64,000 nucleotides of DNA, from assembly GCF_005239225.2 (NCBI RefSeq), contig NC_133300.1:10631875-10695874 (forward strand). The letters are read 5' to 3'. The DNA comes from Populus alba (Eukaryota > Streptophyta > Magnoliopsida > Malpighiales > Salicaceae). Below the pieces are notes generated by a model that was given only the letters and a program-made list of their open reading frames with translations, was not told the DNA's origin and searched no databases. Of the stretch, positions 36,467-50,039 are shown piece after piece (the first letter of the stretch is position 1; each line of letters begins with the position of its first letter). Made by a program: the position numbers and the translations under genes.

Positions 36467-36655
36467 AACCATCTAGGTTGTGGCTAGTGGTAAGAGCTTG
36501 GAACCAAGAGGTTTGCTTCCTCTGTGGTCTCAGGTTCGAGTCTTAGGTTGCTCATATGATGGTCACTGGAGGTTTACATGGTCGTTAACTTCAGGGCCCG
36601 AGAAATTAGTCGAGGTACGCGCAAGCTGACCCGAACACCCACGTTAAACTAAAAA
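36467..36655 (+). mobile_element. tRNA-derived SINE with 16-bp target-site duplication
   Basis: The 189-bp body is flanked by identical 16-mers aagaatattgctcagg (36451-36466 and 36656-36671). It has an A box-like motif (tggctagtggtaagagc) and a B box (ggttcgagtc) about 40 bases later, the internal RNA polymerase III promoter of tRNA-derived SINEs. It ends in an A-rich tail after 'gacccgaacacccacg'. The perfect duplication points to a fairly recent insertion. A related element is at 45747-45931. Confidence 0.9.
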
Positions 36656-36671
36656 AAGAATATTGCTCAGG

Positions 36672-39600
36672 CTTCACTAAAATCAATTAATACAAATAAA
36701 AATTCAGAGGAAATATTTTTATTTGTAAATTATCAATATAATTTACAGATAAAAATATTATATTGGTATGTACTAAGAAAATTATGGTGAAAAAAAAAAA
36801 AAATAAAGTAAAAGAATGATAACGTGTCATTTATATCAATGAAATTATTTTGCTAGTAAAATATTTTTAAATAATTACCAATAAAATTACATATAGTATT
36901 TTTCCCCAACAGAATGTAAAATAATAGTACAAATACCAAACAAAAAATTCCATCAATATTACTCTCTGCTTGATTCACAGAGCTGTTGCTATGAGACTTT
37001 AGGAGAGGAGACAGCTGCATAAACTTCTAAAGCTACAGAACTTTCCATTTATAAAACAGGGCTTATAGCACTTGGTCTCCTATCGAAGTAGAAAAAGAAA
37101 AAAAAAATGATGGCAGCTTCCGTACTGTTCTTGCCATTTTAAGAACTGCAGCAGCACTTGGTAGTCTACTGCCTTTTATCATACTTGAAAGCAATATTAC
37201 TTTTCTTTTTTTTATGAACAATTTTTTTAGTAATTTCTCCGTATCAATATATATTCAGCTCTTACGTGATTATTGTTTTTTTATTTTTTATTTTTTATCA
37301 TTTTTATAGATGTAAGAACTGCTCAACCCAATTAACCATCTCTAAAGCTATTTATCGATTGGAAATAAATTAGCAAAATTCACATCTTCGACTAAAATGA
37401 AAACAAAAAGAAAAGAAAAATCAAAATATGAATATATTATATATAGATATTCAATTATTTAAATTCTCGGTTGCTCTTGTTCTTAAAAATAAACATTGTA
37501 AATCTAATAACAAATATAATTTAAAACATAATAATATTAAAACTTTTAGACACAACACTGTACATTATTGATCCATGTTCAATTTAAATTTCTAATGCTA
37601 TTGATTTTTCAAAGAAATATTACATAATCTTATGATTAAATATTAATATGGATATAAAAATACATAATTTATAATAGAATTAATTGAGAATTAGAAAACT
37701 TATTAGAATCGTAGGTCCATACAGAGCCTAACTGTTTTTTTCATAAGAAATCATGTTCATGTGTCGGAAGCGCCTTTAAATAATGAAAAACATATTATGA
37801 CTCGGGTTATAGACTTGATTAACTTAAAAAAAATTAGTTTTATTTTATTTAGATGATAAAAAACAGATAATGATAGTAAATGAATTAAATTAAAATAATA
37901 ATAAAAGTAATCACAATAACTTGAGAAAAAAATGACGTAGCTCAATTATTAGCTAATTAAATATGGAATGATGAAATTAGATAAAAAAAAAATAGATTAA
38001 GAAAAAACTACCTTGAGTCAGTCCGAGTTAACATGACAAACTTAAAACCTGGATAATAAGGGGCAAGCCAACCCAGGTTAACCCATCAGATCCACGATCC
38101 AAGTCATGAGATCATGATAACCTGATAGAAAAGAAAATAAAAAAAAAAACCATAAAACCCATTTAAAAATATGATATCAACCTGTGTTAACTTCTCAAAC
38201 TCGTGACCCAAGCTATTAGACTGGAAACACCTATATCTGGAAAAACTATGAAATCCAATCCTCAACCAATCAAATATTGAAGAATAAAATTAAAAAATAA
38301 AATTCAATTATACAAAAGGATCTAAAAAAAAAACAACAATAAAAAAATGAGGATTAAAATTAAAATAGGAAATAAATTAAAGGTTATCCACAAATTTTTT
38401 ATTGAATGGTGAAATTGAAAAGAAAAATCAATTTAACAAAAATATATATATATATAATATATATATATATATATTATATATATAAAAGAACCAAAATAAT
38501 GAGAACCAAATTAAAAAAATAAATAATATATCAAAAATCGGGATTGAATGTTGAAATTAAAAACAAATAAAGATTTTACAAAAGGATCAAAAATCAAAAG
38601 AATAAGTGTTAAAGTTAAAATATTAATAACTAAAAGAATAGATCTAAAATCTTAAACGGTCAACATGATTTTTGATGAGAATGAGAGAGGAAAAAAAAAA
38701 AAAACAAAATCTCGCTGATGACAAACTATTATGCTACCACACTAGGAAGAAGACATTATAACGATTACAATGACATGAAAGGGAATTTTTTACCTTCAAA
38801 GGATGTTGCACACATCACTAAAAGGTCACAAGTATCTTCTATGCAACCACTTTTTCATTTAAATAATATTTTATTTTTATTGAAAAAATCAACTTATCCT
38901 TGCTTCAACTTGATAATAGCATAAAAACTATAATGAAAAAGCACTAAGATGCAAGTTTTAAAAATTTTATTTTAAAAGATAATTGAGTTATTTTATTGTA
39001 TATAAAAATAAAATGACTAAAAAGCCCTTAAATATTAGTTTTAAAAGTTTAGTTTTTAAGGTTAGCTGAATCATTTCACCAGGCTTAAAGAATTGAAAAG
39101 ATAATTTTACCCCACTTAACCTAATAATAACCAACGGACCTTGCAAAAAAACCAAAATACCTTCAACACCAATGCTATTGGTATTTTTTCGAAGGAAAAA
39201 ATGATAATTATACTATTTCTAGTAAATAGTAAAACATGTGTAGATGTATAATGAAAATGTCTTTCATTTTATCTTTTTTTTTGTTATTTTCTTATCTTTT
39301 TTTGTTATTTTCTTATTGTGATCTTATGGTGTAAATAAAAAGATACGCAATACATATATTAAATTAATATATATAGTCTTCTAAAATTTTATGAATGTTA
39401 TAAAATTTTATCTTCTTTATATTGGAAAAAGAATTCCATTTTATATTATTATTTTTTAATACATAGCATATACACACACATCCTACCACTACGACATACC
39501 ACTTTTTTAGAACCCAAACTAACAAATCGACCCATGATCCAAATTGACTTGATTAAAATCTAAATTGACCTACAACCCCTTAACCTGAAGAAAACTAGTT

Positions 39601-40076
39601 TATTTTTTATTTTTTATTTTAAATAATATTTTATTTTTATTTTTTTTAAAAAATTTAATTAATTTAAATTAACTCCACGAACCATGACCCAAGACGCACT
39701 CCAAGTCGCCCTAATTGGGTTTAAAAACCATACTACATACCACCCCTACGACAAATTAATGCAAGCGCATACAACATCCTGAACTCGGACAACGTTCCAG
39801 GTAAAACATTTGCTTGAATAACCCCTAAGCACCCTATCCACACCATGAATTTCATGAATGCCAACCCAAAGTGAAAAGGGGGGAAAACAATCTGAGATTA
39901 GAACTTCAATTTTTGACAGTTCAAGTGTGAGTGTCGAATGAATGCTCCATAAGGTTTAGTATAGCTCCTTGAGGTTTAATAAAGATATGCCGCATGCAGG
40001 TACACAGACAGCACGGCCCACTGTAATCTACAGTGTTTAAGTATGAACCCTTTCATTTTCAAAACAGAGAGACTTC
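36672..40076. repeat. AT-rich repeat-laden intergenic DNA
   Basis: No gene is recognised. The tract at about 37.8-38.7 kb resembles the array at 9.1-10.3 kb, with 'tttatttagatgataaaa', 'caataacttgagaaaa', 'gctcaattattag' and 'ccaggttaaccca' motifs. Interrupted TA repeats occur at 38440-38485. GC-richer snippets such as 'aacccgaattgg' type text near 39.5-39.7 kb are further repeat ends. Confidence 0.5.
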
Positions 40077-43000
40077 CTAGGACGAGCATACCTTACAGCT
40101 CTTCCTACAAGAACCATAAGACCCCTCTGAACCCACCATATAAACAGGGTTCTTTCTGCACTCACCGGCCTTTGCCCACAAAGGGCAGTTCTCATTCTCA
40201 TCGATACAATCCCCGCTTGCTGCATGCTTCAGCGATTTCTCAAAGGATCTGACATGAATCCACTTGGTTGCTGACCATTTCTCACCTTCAATAACTGGAC
40301 AACTCCCATGCAAGCTGTTTGTGTCAGTTGTTGCGTCGGGATGAAGACTGAAGAACATCAAGGCATCACCCTTCCAGGGTTTCACTGCAATGATATAATG
40401 TAGAATTTTATGGAATGCCTGGTAACAATACATGGGAAATCGAATGCTGCATGTTCACTGAATGACGGCAAAAACAATAATACTACATGGCAGATGAATC
40501 ACATCATAACTAAATCCGTAGAAGGTATTGAAATGATCGCTCACTACTCTGCTTGGTGTATGATTGATTAGATGTGTTAATGTTATGCTGGATATTTTAA
40601 AAGAAGGTTACAAGAAATTTTCCAAGGAGCTATCAAATTTTGGTCAGTGTGGATTTAAAAAACTACAATGGAAATCAAGACACAGCATTAATAATCAACA
40701 CCACAAATAGTATTCCAATCATATAATACACCAAATGGCAGAAGCATCAATAGAAAACTTTCCAATCATCAGCATCACATGAATATTCTGCTAAAAAACC
40801 AGACACGAAAATGATCATATGATGAGGCAAGTGGTTTCCAAGTTTTACCCTTAAAGAGTTTGTAAAACCATTGAGGGGCAAACAACCTGTTTGTGAGACA
40901 TACAATGCTCAACCAAAGAATACACAGAAAAGAACCAATCCTATAGAGCCATTTGGAGTCATCTGCCAAGATTCTTGGGATTGAATCCAGTTCACCTCTA
41001 AGATGGAGGAATTAGGAAAAGTAGAAGACAATCTCAATTGTGCAATCCAACCATTAACTAAATAAAAGGGAATTAGCTCGGGATATCCTTATATTTCATG
41101 GGTTGTCTCCAATAAATCATTATATGTTTAATTGCAGCTGTCCATAAATATAAGAACAGTACCCAGTAGGTCCTGTTGAAATTTCCATTCAAGTGATTTT
41201 GATACTGGATTTGCACATGACATAAAAAAATGACTTTTTTGACAAAATTAAAGCTTACCTATTAACACATCACCAATTGCATAAAATAATAATTATTTTT
41301 TGAATATTTCAAATGCCCTCATGTCTATTTTCAAACATCAATTTTTTCCATATGTTTCCAATTCAATCAATCTAAACTTTTGTTATTCAATTTTAATCAT
41401 TTATGACCAATTACAAAAATCTATGAAAATCATATGTTAGGTATGGGTAAAGTGGCATTAAATGGATATAGCTCACTCAAAAGAAGGAGAAAGCTTGCTT
41501 TGAGTCCTACTCGTGCCACACATGAGGAGGAATGGGTGGCATGTGCAAGACAAAGTGTTTTATTTAAAAAAAAAAAAAAAACATAAAGATAAAATGTTTT
41601 GATATTTTTATTCCCATTTCTTCTTGCATGTGCATAACTCAAAGTAAACTTTCTCTCTCTTCTAATTGGATCAACTTAATGCCAAAACAACAGATGTAAT
41701 GTATTTTAGTGATTGGCCTTAATTGACTCAAATTGGATAACACAAGATTAGATTAACTAAATTGAACACACAAGGGAAAAATTGGCGACTGAAAACAAAT
41801 ATAGGGGCAAGCTATAGGGTTAAGCCAAATAATTATTTTTAAGAGCAATAAATAGTTATTTATTTGCAAATATTTTAAAAAATATTTAACAAACTAAAAC
41901 CATTTAACCTCCGAAAAGTTAATAAATAATTGTTATTATTTACTTGATATATATATAAGTTTAACAAAAGAAACCAATTTAACTCCAACTTTTTGTTTTT
42001 TTTAAAAAGAATTTCATGAGGATAATTAGGTGAAAATATCATTATTTTATAAGTTATATGCAAGTCACATGTCAAAATCCTTTAGTTTGGATGGCAAAAA
42101 TGTATGTGGAATGACATATTAGAAATTATGCACATATTGGTTGTAATTAGACATGTGAGAATATATTAGATACAACCTCTAAAATATAAGGACAAACTAA
42201 GATCATTCTGCTTTAATAATGATACAAAAAATCCAAAGGTGATTAAAAACCACTGCCCATTTTCTTTTATCAAACTCCTATTATATGTTGATGCCTTCTT
42301 CCACTAAAATGAATCTGGAGAATATTAGTGTGAGTTACTTGTGTTAATATACACATCAAATAGTCAAATAACAGAGTAGTCGGGCTCCATCTCAAAAATA
42401 ATACCTGCATAGCCATTTTTTGCACAATCAGACAAGCTATCATCCTTTGGTTGAATTGTTTTTCCCTGTACAAGGCACATGATATGTAATTGGCAACAGA
42501 GATACAAAAAGACCTAAGCACCAAAGGACATCGGAGAATCATATTCATGGCTAATTGTTTACCTCTGAGTTGGGAAACACTGTTTCTCCACCCTTTTCAA
42601 CATTGGACAGATACATTAACACAGTGACAACCCGGTGACCACCCAGCTCTTGATTAGCCTTGTCATGAAAATAATCAAAATGCGGTTCATACTTCTGACC
42701 ATGCTCATAGTGTAGTATTTGAATGGACTCGCCGTTTTCTGATTACCGAAGGCATGTACAAGAAAGATAAAAAATTATCTGCATAAATTAAAACATCATA
42801 AACCAAGACACATGTGAAGAACATACCTTGAGGAAGGAAAGTCCAAGCAGCAATTCTGGCCTCAATATTATCAACAATTTCATCCTTCAATGATGAATGA
42901 AAGGACATCGTTTAAGCCTAACAAATTCCAGAAACTAAAAAATGCATTCATAATAGAATATCTTTCAAAATTGAGTAGATTTGTGGAAATAGTATATTAT

Positions 43001-45009
43001 AATCATATAGCACACCATCCAACATAAACTTTTAAGAAATATAAAGTGTTCTTATGGAAAACTAATCTTTTATCTAAATTGCCCTCAGTACCAAAAAGTA
43101 ACAAACTAATACGCTAAAAACTCATCTAAGGCCACAAACAACTTTTACTAGGAACTGCAATTAACATTTTAAAGCGTGGTTCAGATATATTTGAAAGTCA
43201 CTACAAATCAACTTTGGGTCAACCAATTCACTGAGAATCAGAAAAAGGGAGAACTTTTCTTAATAATCTCTGGGTAATGGGGCAAACATGGCTATAGCAG
43301 TATTTGACTCTAACTCAGAGCTTCACATTTAGAATAGGTTTGGTGGACTGCAAACAGTAGCGGGAACAGATCTGGCGAAGTTGGGTTATGAGATTAACTG
43401 CACTTCAAAGATCTCATTGGTGATTTCGAGGGACTGAAATATGTTTGAAATCAAAGTCATTCCATTTCCCATCATCAGGTAATGTTTACCTTCACACGGC
43501 ATTCTGCAAGGGCAACAGCTTTGAAAATCAAGCTTGGCAGGAAGAAGGCAGGAACTCAACCATGTGGATTCTGAGGTGATAGTTTTCTATGCAGTTGGTA
43601 GCAAAGAAATATTAAAAAAATCCTATTCTCAACATATTTTTAAATGTCCTCAACAATCCTATGCCAAACACCCTCATCTCCTAGTTCCTAAAACACTGTC
43701 AAATGCAAGACTTTCACTGCACACCATTGAGTGATCAAACTTTCATTTTCATAAGAATGTCAATGGGGTGTAACATGTCATGCATAAGCATTTTAGATTT
43801 CTACATGCTGATAAAATCCTATATGTGAAAGTAGAAATAAATTGCTGATAGCCAGTAGCCATTAAGGGCTAAACAAGAAAAAATCAAGTTATAGCATACC
43901 TCAAGAAAAACCTGGAAGTTCAAATGGAACAAAGATAACAACAGATTGATTACAATTGCATCGAATTAAGTGGCAGGCAAAAGGGCCCTAATGAGCTTTC
44001 CCAATCCATATTGAGAATAATAGTATATTTAAATCTATGTACAATATTTAAGCAGTGCAAGATTTCATTAGTTTTCGGGTTCATGTCCAGGAAATAATCC
44101 TATTGAATACATGCTCTATTAATTCAATCATCCTTTATATATAAATTAAATATATTCTGCACAACAAAATCATATTCCTTAATTTATTGGGATAAATATC
44201 CACATTCACAAACCCCTTTATCTTTATTTGATATGAGGGGGGAAACATGATTTTATAAACATTACATTACATAAGCTAAGTTACTCAAACAGGAAACAAT
44301 ATAAATTCATGGTCATATCAAATCAGCAAACATAACGTCACAGTCTATGGTTCAAAAATTTAAGAAAGACCTGGGCTTTTCCAATAAACATGCCAGAGCT
44401 GGTTCTCACTTCACTCTCTATACTCTTCCCGGATTCATTATCAGCCACCATTGATTTCTCGAGTTTATCTCTAGCCTACTCCAGTACCAAATCAATAACA
44501 CCAACATATTATATTATATTATATTATAAAAAAATAAAAACAACTAAATCACTATGAGAATCAATTGGGCAATCAAGCAAACCCACAAAATACCAACCAG
44601 ATTGATAAGATGATCACACTCCTCATCCGATAAAAATCCCTTGTATAAGAAAGCCCTGTTAAGTTTGAGAAAAAAGAAGAACCACGGCAATAATTTAAAA
44701 TTAAAAAAAAAAAAAGAAATTTACTGAAAAAAAAAAGTGAAAAAGATGGGAGAAAAAAACCTGGGATTCCAGGAAAGTTGAGTGACCCGAGTTGGATCAA
44801 ACACACTTTTTTTCTGTAATCTAAACATCAAGACAAGAAAAAAGAAAACATAAATCAAATAAATTACACAGAAAGAAAAAGTACACATCAGGGAGAGAAG
44901 TACATTTTCTTGTAAGGATGCAATCGAATGGTAGAACAGGAAAAAAGAGGGAAATTAACAAGCATAGAGCAGAGACAAAGCGCCACAAAGTATCGACATT
45001 CCATTTCAC
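40077..45009 (-). CDS. P4H: Prolyl 4-hydroxylase with C-terminal ShKT domain
   Basis: Exons: 45009-44885, 44820-44761, 44655-44598, 44475-44371, 42884-42827, 42738-42563, 42465-42405, 40384-40077. They join to 316 residues, the length recalled for Arabidopsis At3g28480. An N-terminal hydrophobic segment (about 8-28) targets the ER/Golgi. The 2-oxoglutarate/Fe(II) dioxygenase domain has the iron ligands His155 and Asp157 (HFD) and His240, and the 2-oxoglutarate-binding Lys250. A six-cysteine ShKT domain closes the protein (about 276-315). Such enzymes hydroxylate proline in extensins and arabinogalactan proteins before glycosylation. The exon 1/2 junction is the least certain; I chose phase 2 (donor at 44884). 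Intron 7 is about 2 kb. Confidence 0.93.
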
Positions 45010-45746
45010 AAGAACTTTTTTTTCTCCCTCAATGAATAATTGTTGTGAGAAAAGGATTCAAGAAGAATATGGAAGGAAGGTTTTTTATTTTTTTGGGGTA
45101 AGAAATTGAATTGAACGTGAAGACTAGTTGCCGGTTTTTAAGTAATTTGGGTGGAAGTTGCCGGAGACTCTCCTTTTCTCATTTAAGACTTTTAATGGGC
45201 GCCCACCGGATTTGCTCTCCGTTCGTTGTTTTCTTAAATGTGAAAATTGACCCGCAATTTTCCAAACCCATAAAAGTCCTTTTCTTCTCCTTGTTAGAAT
45301 TAGATTGAGAGCAATGCTATAGCAACAAAGCTTAAAATCCTTACTAAGACTGTTTTTAAAAACAAAAATTAATTTTTTTTATATTTTTAAAATTGTTTTA
45401 ATAGTAAAAATAAATTTTAAAAAATAAAAAATATTATATATGTATTTTATTTTATTTTTTGCAAAATAGGATATTTGAAATTATTTTCATATAAAATAGG
45501 GATTTTTAAAAATTCATGTTATGTTTTATGTAATTGAATAAAAAATAATATATGTATTTTTTTTAATGAAAGTAAATACCACTTCGAATTTCAAATCAAC
45601 AAATTATTTTCCAAATATCTTAATATATTCAATCTTTTAAGAGTCCCACGGTGCATTAATATTTAGTGGTCACATCCTACTGAAAAGTCTACGAGCCTCT
45701 CGGAGTAATGACGCATGTACCCTAGCTTTAAATTGTGGTCATGATC

Positions 45747-45931
45747 TTGTGACCTAGTGGTTAAAGGGACTTGTTCCCTTCTCCACACCAGGGTTCAAGT
45801 CCCACTTTGTGCATGCCTGTAACCCCGCGGTGCCTTACATGCTCACTGGGCTTGCAGGATGTTCAGTGAGCCCGGGAATTAGTTGTGGTGCACACAAGTT
45901 GACCTGGACACCCCGGATTACCAAAAAAAAA
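45747..45931 (+). mobile_element. tRNA-derived SINE, second copy
   Basis: The 185-bp body has an A box-like motif (tgacctagtggttaaaggg) and a B box (ggttcaagtccc). It ends 'gacctggacaccccgg' plus poly-A, parallel to the copy at 36467. The flanks are aattgtggtcatgatc (45731-45746) and aattatggtcatgatc (45932-45947), a 16-bp target duplication with one change. It is older than the other copy, judging by the mismatch. Confidence 0.88.
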
Positions 45932-45947
45932 AATTATGGTCATGATC

Positions 45948-48900
45948 ATCCGATCACTAATACAAAATATGCTGAAACGATTACATAAATCACTGTAGCA
46001 ATTTACTTTACAATTTTTTTTTCAAACTTTTTTTTTTTAAAATAGCTTTCTATAATAAATTTATAATTAATTTCTAAAAATCTGTTAATGAAAAAACATT
46101 CTAACAAAAAAGATTATATCATAAAATAAACAGAAACCTCATGGTCTATCTCAAATTTAATCCACCTATTTTTATTTTTATTTTTTTGCCTTTTCAATCT
46201 CAATTGTTTTGGAATTTTTTAAATTTATTTTATTTTTATTTTATTTTTTTCTCAGTTTCTTAAAGTAAGATAGGAGAGAGAAAGTTGATAAATTACAACA
46301 AAAAAAAAAAATCATTAATTCATCACATTCTGATGATTATAAGCTTAAAAATAGGTTTAAATGATTAATGCGTGCATGGAATAAATATAGAAAAGATTAT
46401 AGCAAATATAATTTTTTATTTGAAAGGATGAAGGCTATATTCTTTTGGAGAGATCATTAGTTTAGTCAGGATAAGTTCATAGTGTTCAAAGAATTAACCA
46501 AATTTTGTGGTGCTTTCTATACTTCTCATTCATGTCTCGATTATATACATTGGGTGAGGGGTTGATTATTTATAGTCTTAGTACTTTGGTGCATGTTATT
46601 GTTATATTAAACTTAATTGCAAACCTGAATTTAGTTTTTTTGGAAAAAATTAATTTAATTGTGGATTTTTGAATCTATATATCTATGGGGTTCACATTAT
46701 TCATCAAATTCTATACAACAATTGTATCCTAGATAGTATAATCCAAATGAAAAATGTCAATATCATGATGAAATCTTGGGTCATTCAATTGAAAATTGTA
46801 AAAATTTCAAATGTCAAGCCTAAAAGTTAGTAAATAAAAGGCATGTTAAATTTGTAAATGATAATGATAAATGTCATATCATCAACAAGCCAATTTAGCA
46901 TAACAAGTAATTGGCTAGGACGATAGAAATAACACTTAATGAATATTGACAAGCCATAATATTTGTTAGAGGTTGATATGAAATAGAAAGAATATTGCAT
47001 TGTCAATTCTTTTATTATTAAACTTTATTATTTTTATATTTTTATTGAGAAATATGATAACCTAGTTTTGTTTAAATATGTTTTTCATATGTTTTGGGAT
47101 TAATCATGTCTTTTAATAAAATATGCATTTTTCTTTGTCTTATTATTGTTTTGAAATCAAGAAATGTTTTTATGAAAATAATATATTTCCTTTTCAGCCC
47201 TTCACCACTAAATCAACCTCTCACTCACAAACATCAGTCAAGTTTCTAGTCACCACCTCAGCAAGTAACCATATCACAATACCAGTTGACCAAAAGCAAT
47301 AAAAGGTAGAAAAAGAATCGAGAAGGAGAAAAAGAGAAAAGAAAAAAAAAAATGAAACTTTAAAGGCCATAATTCACAACCATGAGTAGAGATGGACAAA
47401 ACAGCTAGTACTAGAAGAAAGGAGAGGAAAAGGTGCATCTTATGAGCTCATCCAAGTGCCTCCATCCCTGTCTAGTATGTGTAAAAATGCACCACTAGTG
47501 ACTACCACCATTGTGCATGTTAGACATGCGTTGCCATTTTCTCTCATTGTTATAGTAACTTCTAGTTGATTCCCACCACTTTAAAGTCAATTCCAAACCC
47601 TAAATAATTTTTTAGATATTTTTAAACATGATTATGAAGAAATTATTGGTTGTTTGTAATGATTTGTGATTGATTATGTGTTCTTGTGAAATATTTATAG
47701 TGTTATGAGCTCGTGTCAGTTGTGCGACAAATAAAGCTACCATGGTTTTGATTTTTTATGGTGTGATAAGGTTGGTGATTAATACCCTGCAATGGATATT
47801 GAAGGATGAGATAATTTTATTGAAAGATTGGTATTTGTATTTAGATGATGTTGTGCATTTGATTTTTTGTGCCAGTAATTTTATTCATTGATTTTTTAAC
47901 ATGCAGAATCGTTGATTTATAATTAGGTGCATAAATTCTATGTGAAGATATGCCATTTTTTTATTAAAAAAAAGAGAGAGAATTTGTGCTCATATAGTAA
48001 TTTTCAACTAATAAAATAAATGGTAAGATTATTTTCATATTAGGTTCAAAACCCAATTTTCACCATCCATATGGTTCTAATGCCCATATTAAAATCCTAA
48101 ACAGATAAAATTTTTCTTTTAAGGATTGACATCATGATTCTTCTATTTCTATGAAATCTTCTATTTTTAGGGATTAATGTAAAAAATTTCATTAAAATTC
48201 TTATTTCGATAAAATATTCTATTTTCAGAGATTAATGTATAAAAATTTTCATTAAAAATCCTATTTTGATGAAATCTCCATTTTTTTATAGTTTAATGTC
48301 AATTTTTTTTTTGAAAACATTTTCATTTTGACAAATCCATTTATTTTTATTTTCTCTTTTAATTTTAGAAGAGCCCTGTATTCATCACGATGTGACAGTT
48401 TTAAACCTATAAAATTAAAAAAAAAAGAAACATATCTTCTTATCCATCAAAATAATCTCTTAACATCACATCATCTCTATAATAGTTATTGACATTGGAA
48501 GTAACTAAAGATAACGCACAAACATTTTAATAATATCATTAGGAAGAAACCATATGATATTGATGACTTTCTAAGCTTGATGAGTTCTTGACGAGTAATT
48601 GCATAAAACATATTAAATGTGTGTGTTTATAATGTGGTTGAAAATGCTTTTATTTGTGCTTTTTTTAACTACTTTTTTATTTTTATCATTTTAACATGAT
48701 CATATTAAAATATCTAACATCCTCAAAAAACATCAATTTAATGTTTTTTAGATAAAAAAAAATATTTAAAAAGTATCTTGAAAAGTACCTAAACCACAAT
48801 ATAATACCAAACAGTGGCTAATAATATACTTTTTTTTTAACGCCATAAATAATATACTTAATGTGGCCGGAGAAGAGTTTCAATTACCAAGAACAAAAAT

Positions 48901-49044
48901 GAAGAATAACAGTTTTAATATACACAAAAATACTTGACATTTGCATTAATGATTTGTATTTATAAATAATTGGTATTGTATAATTATCTAGTATAAATGT
49001 ATATATGGATAATTGTACAATCAAATAATGCGATGAAAAGTATA
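45948..49044. other. AT-rich intergenic DNA with transposon remnants
   Basis: It contains the gag fragment at 46755-46863 and, at 48635-48830, a MITE-like piece ending 'accaaacagtggc'. Two short tandem units occur at about 48120-48290, of the form 'attaatgtaaaaaatttcattaaaa' with small changes. No gene is recognised. Confidence 0.5.
46755..46863 (+). mobile_element. Retrotransposon gag fragment (zinc-knuckle-like)
   Basis: One frame reads CQYHDEILGHSIENCKNFK, then a stop, then KLVNKRHVKFVND. The C-x2-H...GH...C pattern followed by a hydrophobic KFVND-type stretch is common in plant gypsy-type gag proteins. Only this piece is left, with an in-frame stop. Confidence 0.6.
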
Positions 49045-49252
49045 GGTAGCGTTTGATATTGTGATAGTGGTTGCTTTTTAAAGTTTTGTTTTGCTTGGAA
49101 ATGTATCAAAATAATATATATATTTTTTATTTTTTAAAATTTATTTTGACATCAATACATTAAAATAATCCAAAAAATAAAAAAATAATTTTCATCAATT
49201 TTTTTTTTAAATTTTGCCAAACATCATGTGGGCCACGTTCTCAAACATTACC
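49045..49252. mobile_element. MITE, about 208 bp
   Basis: The ends are imperfect inverted repeats: 'ggtagcgtttgatattgtg' on the left, and 'ggtaatgtttgagaacgtg' on the opposite strand at the right. The core contains 'catcaatacattaaaataat', shared with the copies at 14.8, 54.9 and 55.5 kb and at the window start. It ends only six bases before the next element. Confidence 0.65.
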
Positions 49253-49258
49253 TTAATG

Positions 49259-50031
49259 CATAGTTATCAGACTTTACTCGGGAGTTGACCCGGTAAAGGA
49301 GCTAGGTCCCGGGTTATACGGATTAACCCGAATCAACTCGAAAAAATTAAAAAAATTAAGATTTTAATATTTCATATGAAAAAATTAAGAAACAATACAT
49401 GTGAATATATGCTATATGTGTTATAAATAATGAAGTTTAAGAGATTATTTCAAAAGGTTTTCTATCCCATATTGAAAATATACTATGTTAGTATGTTATC
49501 CTTTTAAGTTGAAGTATTTAAATAAAAAATATTTTTTATTCCATATTGAAAAAAAATAACTTTTTTCTTGTGAACATATAGTATATATATTAAAGGACTT
49601 CAAATTCCACATTGAAAAAATAATTTTTTTCTTATGAACATAGAGTATATATATTAAAAGACTTCAGATTCCACATTGAAAAAATAAAATATTCTTCTAG
49701 TATTTATATAGTGAACTTTGAAAAGAGTTAATAGCAAACTAAAAAAATATATGAAAAGGGATCACTAATTATGAGAAAAAACACTTAAAAAAAAAAGGGT
49801 CACAGGTCTTGTTAGGCAAGAATACAGGAGCATTGAAAAAATTCTTATAATATTTATATAATAAACTTTGAAAAAGCTTCAACTAGATTTTGTCGAGTTG
49901 CACGGGTCACAAGTCAACCCAGCGAGTCAACCAGATTTGCCAGGTTTTTGCTCATTCAAGTTTTTTACCTTACCCGAATTGGTCCAGTCATCAGATTGAC
50001 TTGCCAGGTTAGTTCAAGTTTAATAACAATG
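49259..50031. mobile_element. hAT-like non-autonomous element, 773 bp
   Basis: It starts CATAGTTATCAGAC; the opposite strand of its end reads GCATTGTTATTAAAC. Flanking 8-mers are ccttaatg (49251-49258) and ccttaata (50032-50039), an 8-bp duplication with one change. Both GC-richer ends carry 'gacccggt', 'taacccgaat' and 'gtcaacccag' type motifs like those of the element at 1269-1566. The middle has two to three direct repeats of a 'gtatatatattaaa.gactt', then 'ccacattgaaaaaata' unit (49490-49690). No transposase is present. Confidence 0.7.
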
Positions 50032-50039
50032 CCTTAATA

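Noticed and set aside
36480..36545. A tRNA gene suggested by A and B box motifs.
   Set aside because: The sequence cannot fold into a standard tRNA acceptor stem and is part of a SINE with target duplications.
43907..43918. A possible 12-base micro-exon (VFLE) in the first P4H gene, flanked by AG and GT.
   Set aside because: Joining exon 4 (ending GKAQ) directly to exon 5 (starting DEIV) aligns exactly with other P4H proteins, and the second copy has no such exon.
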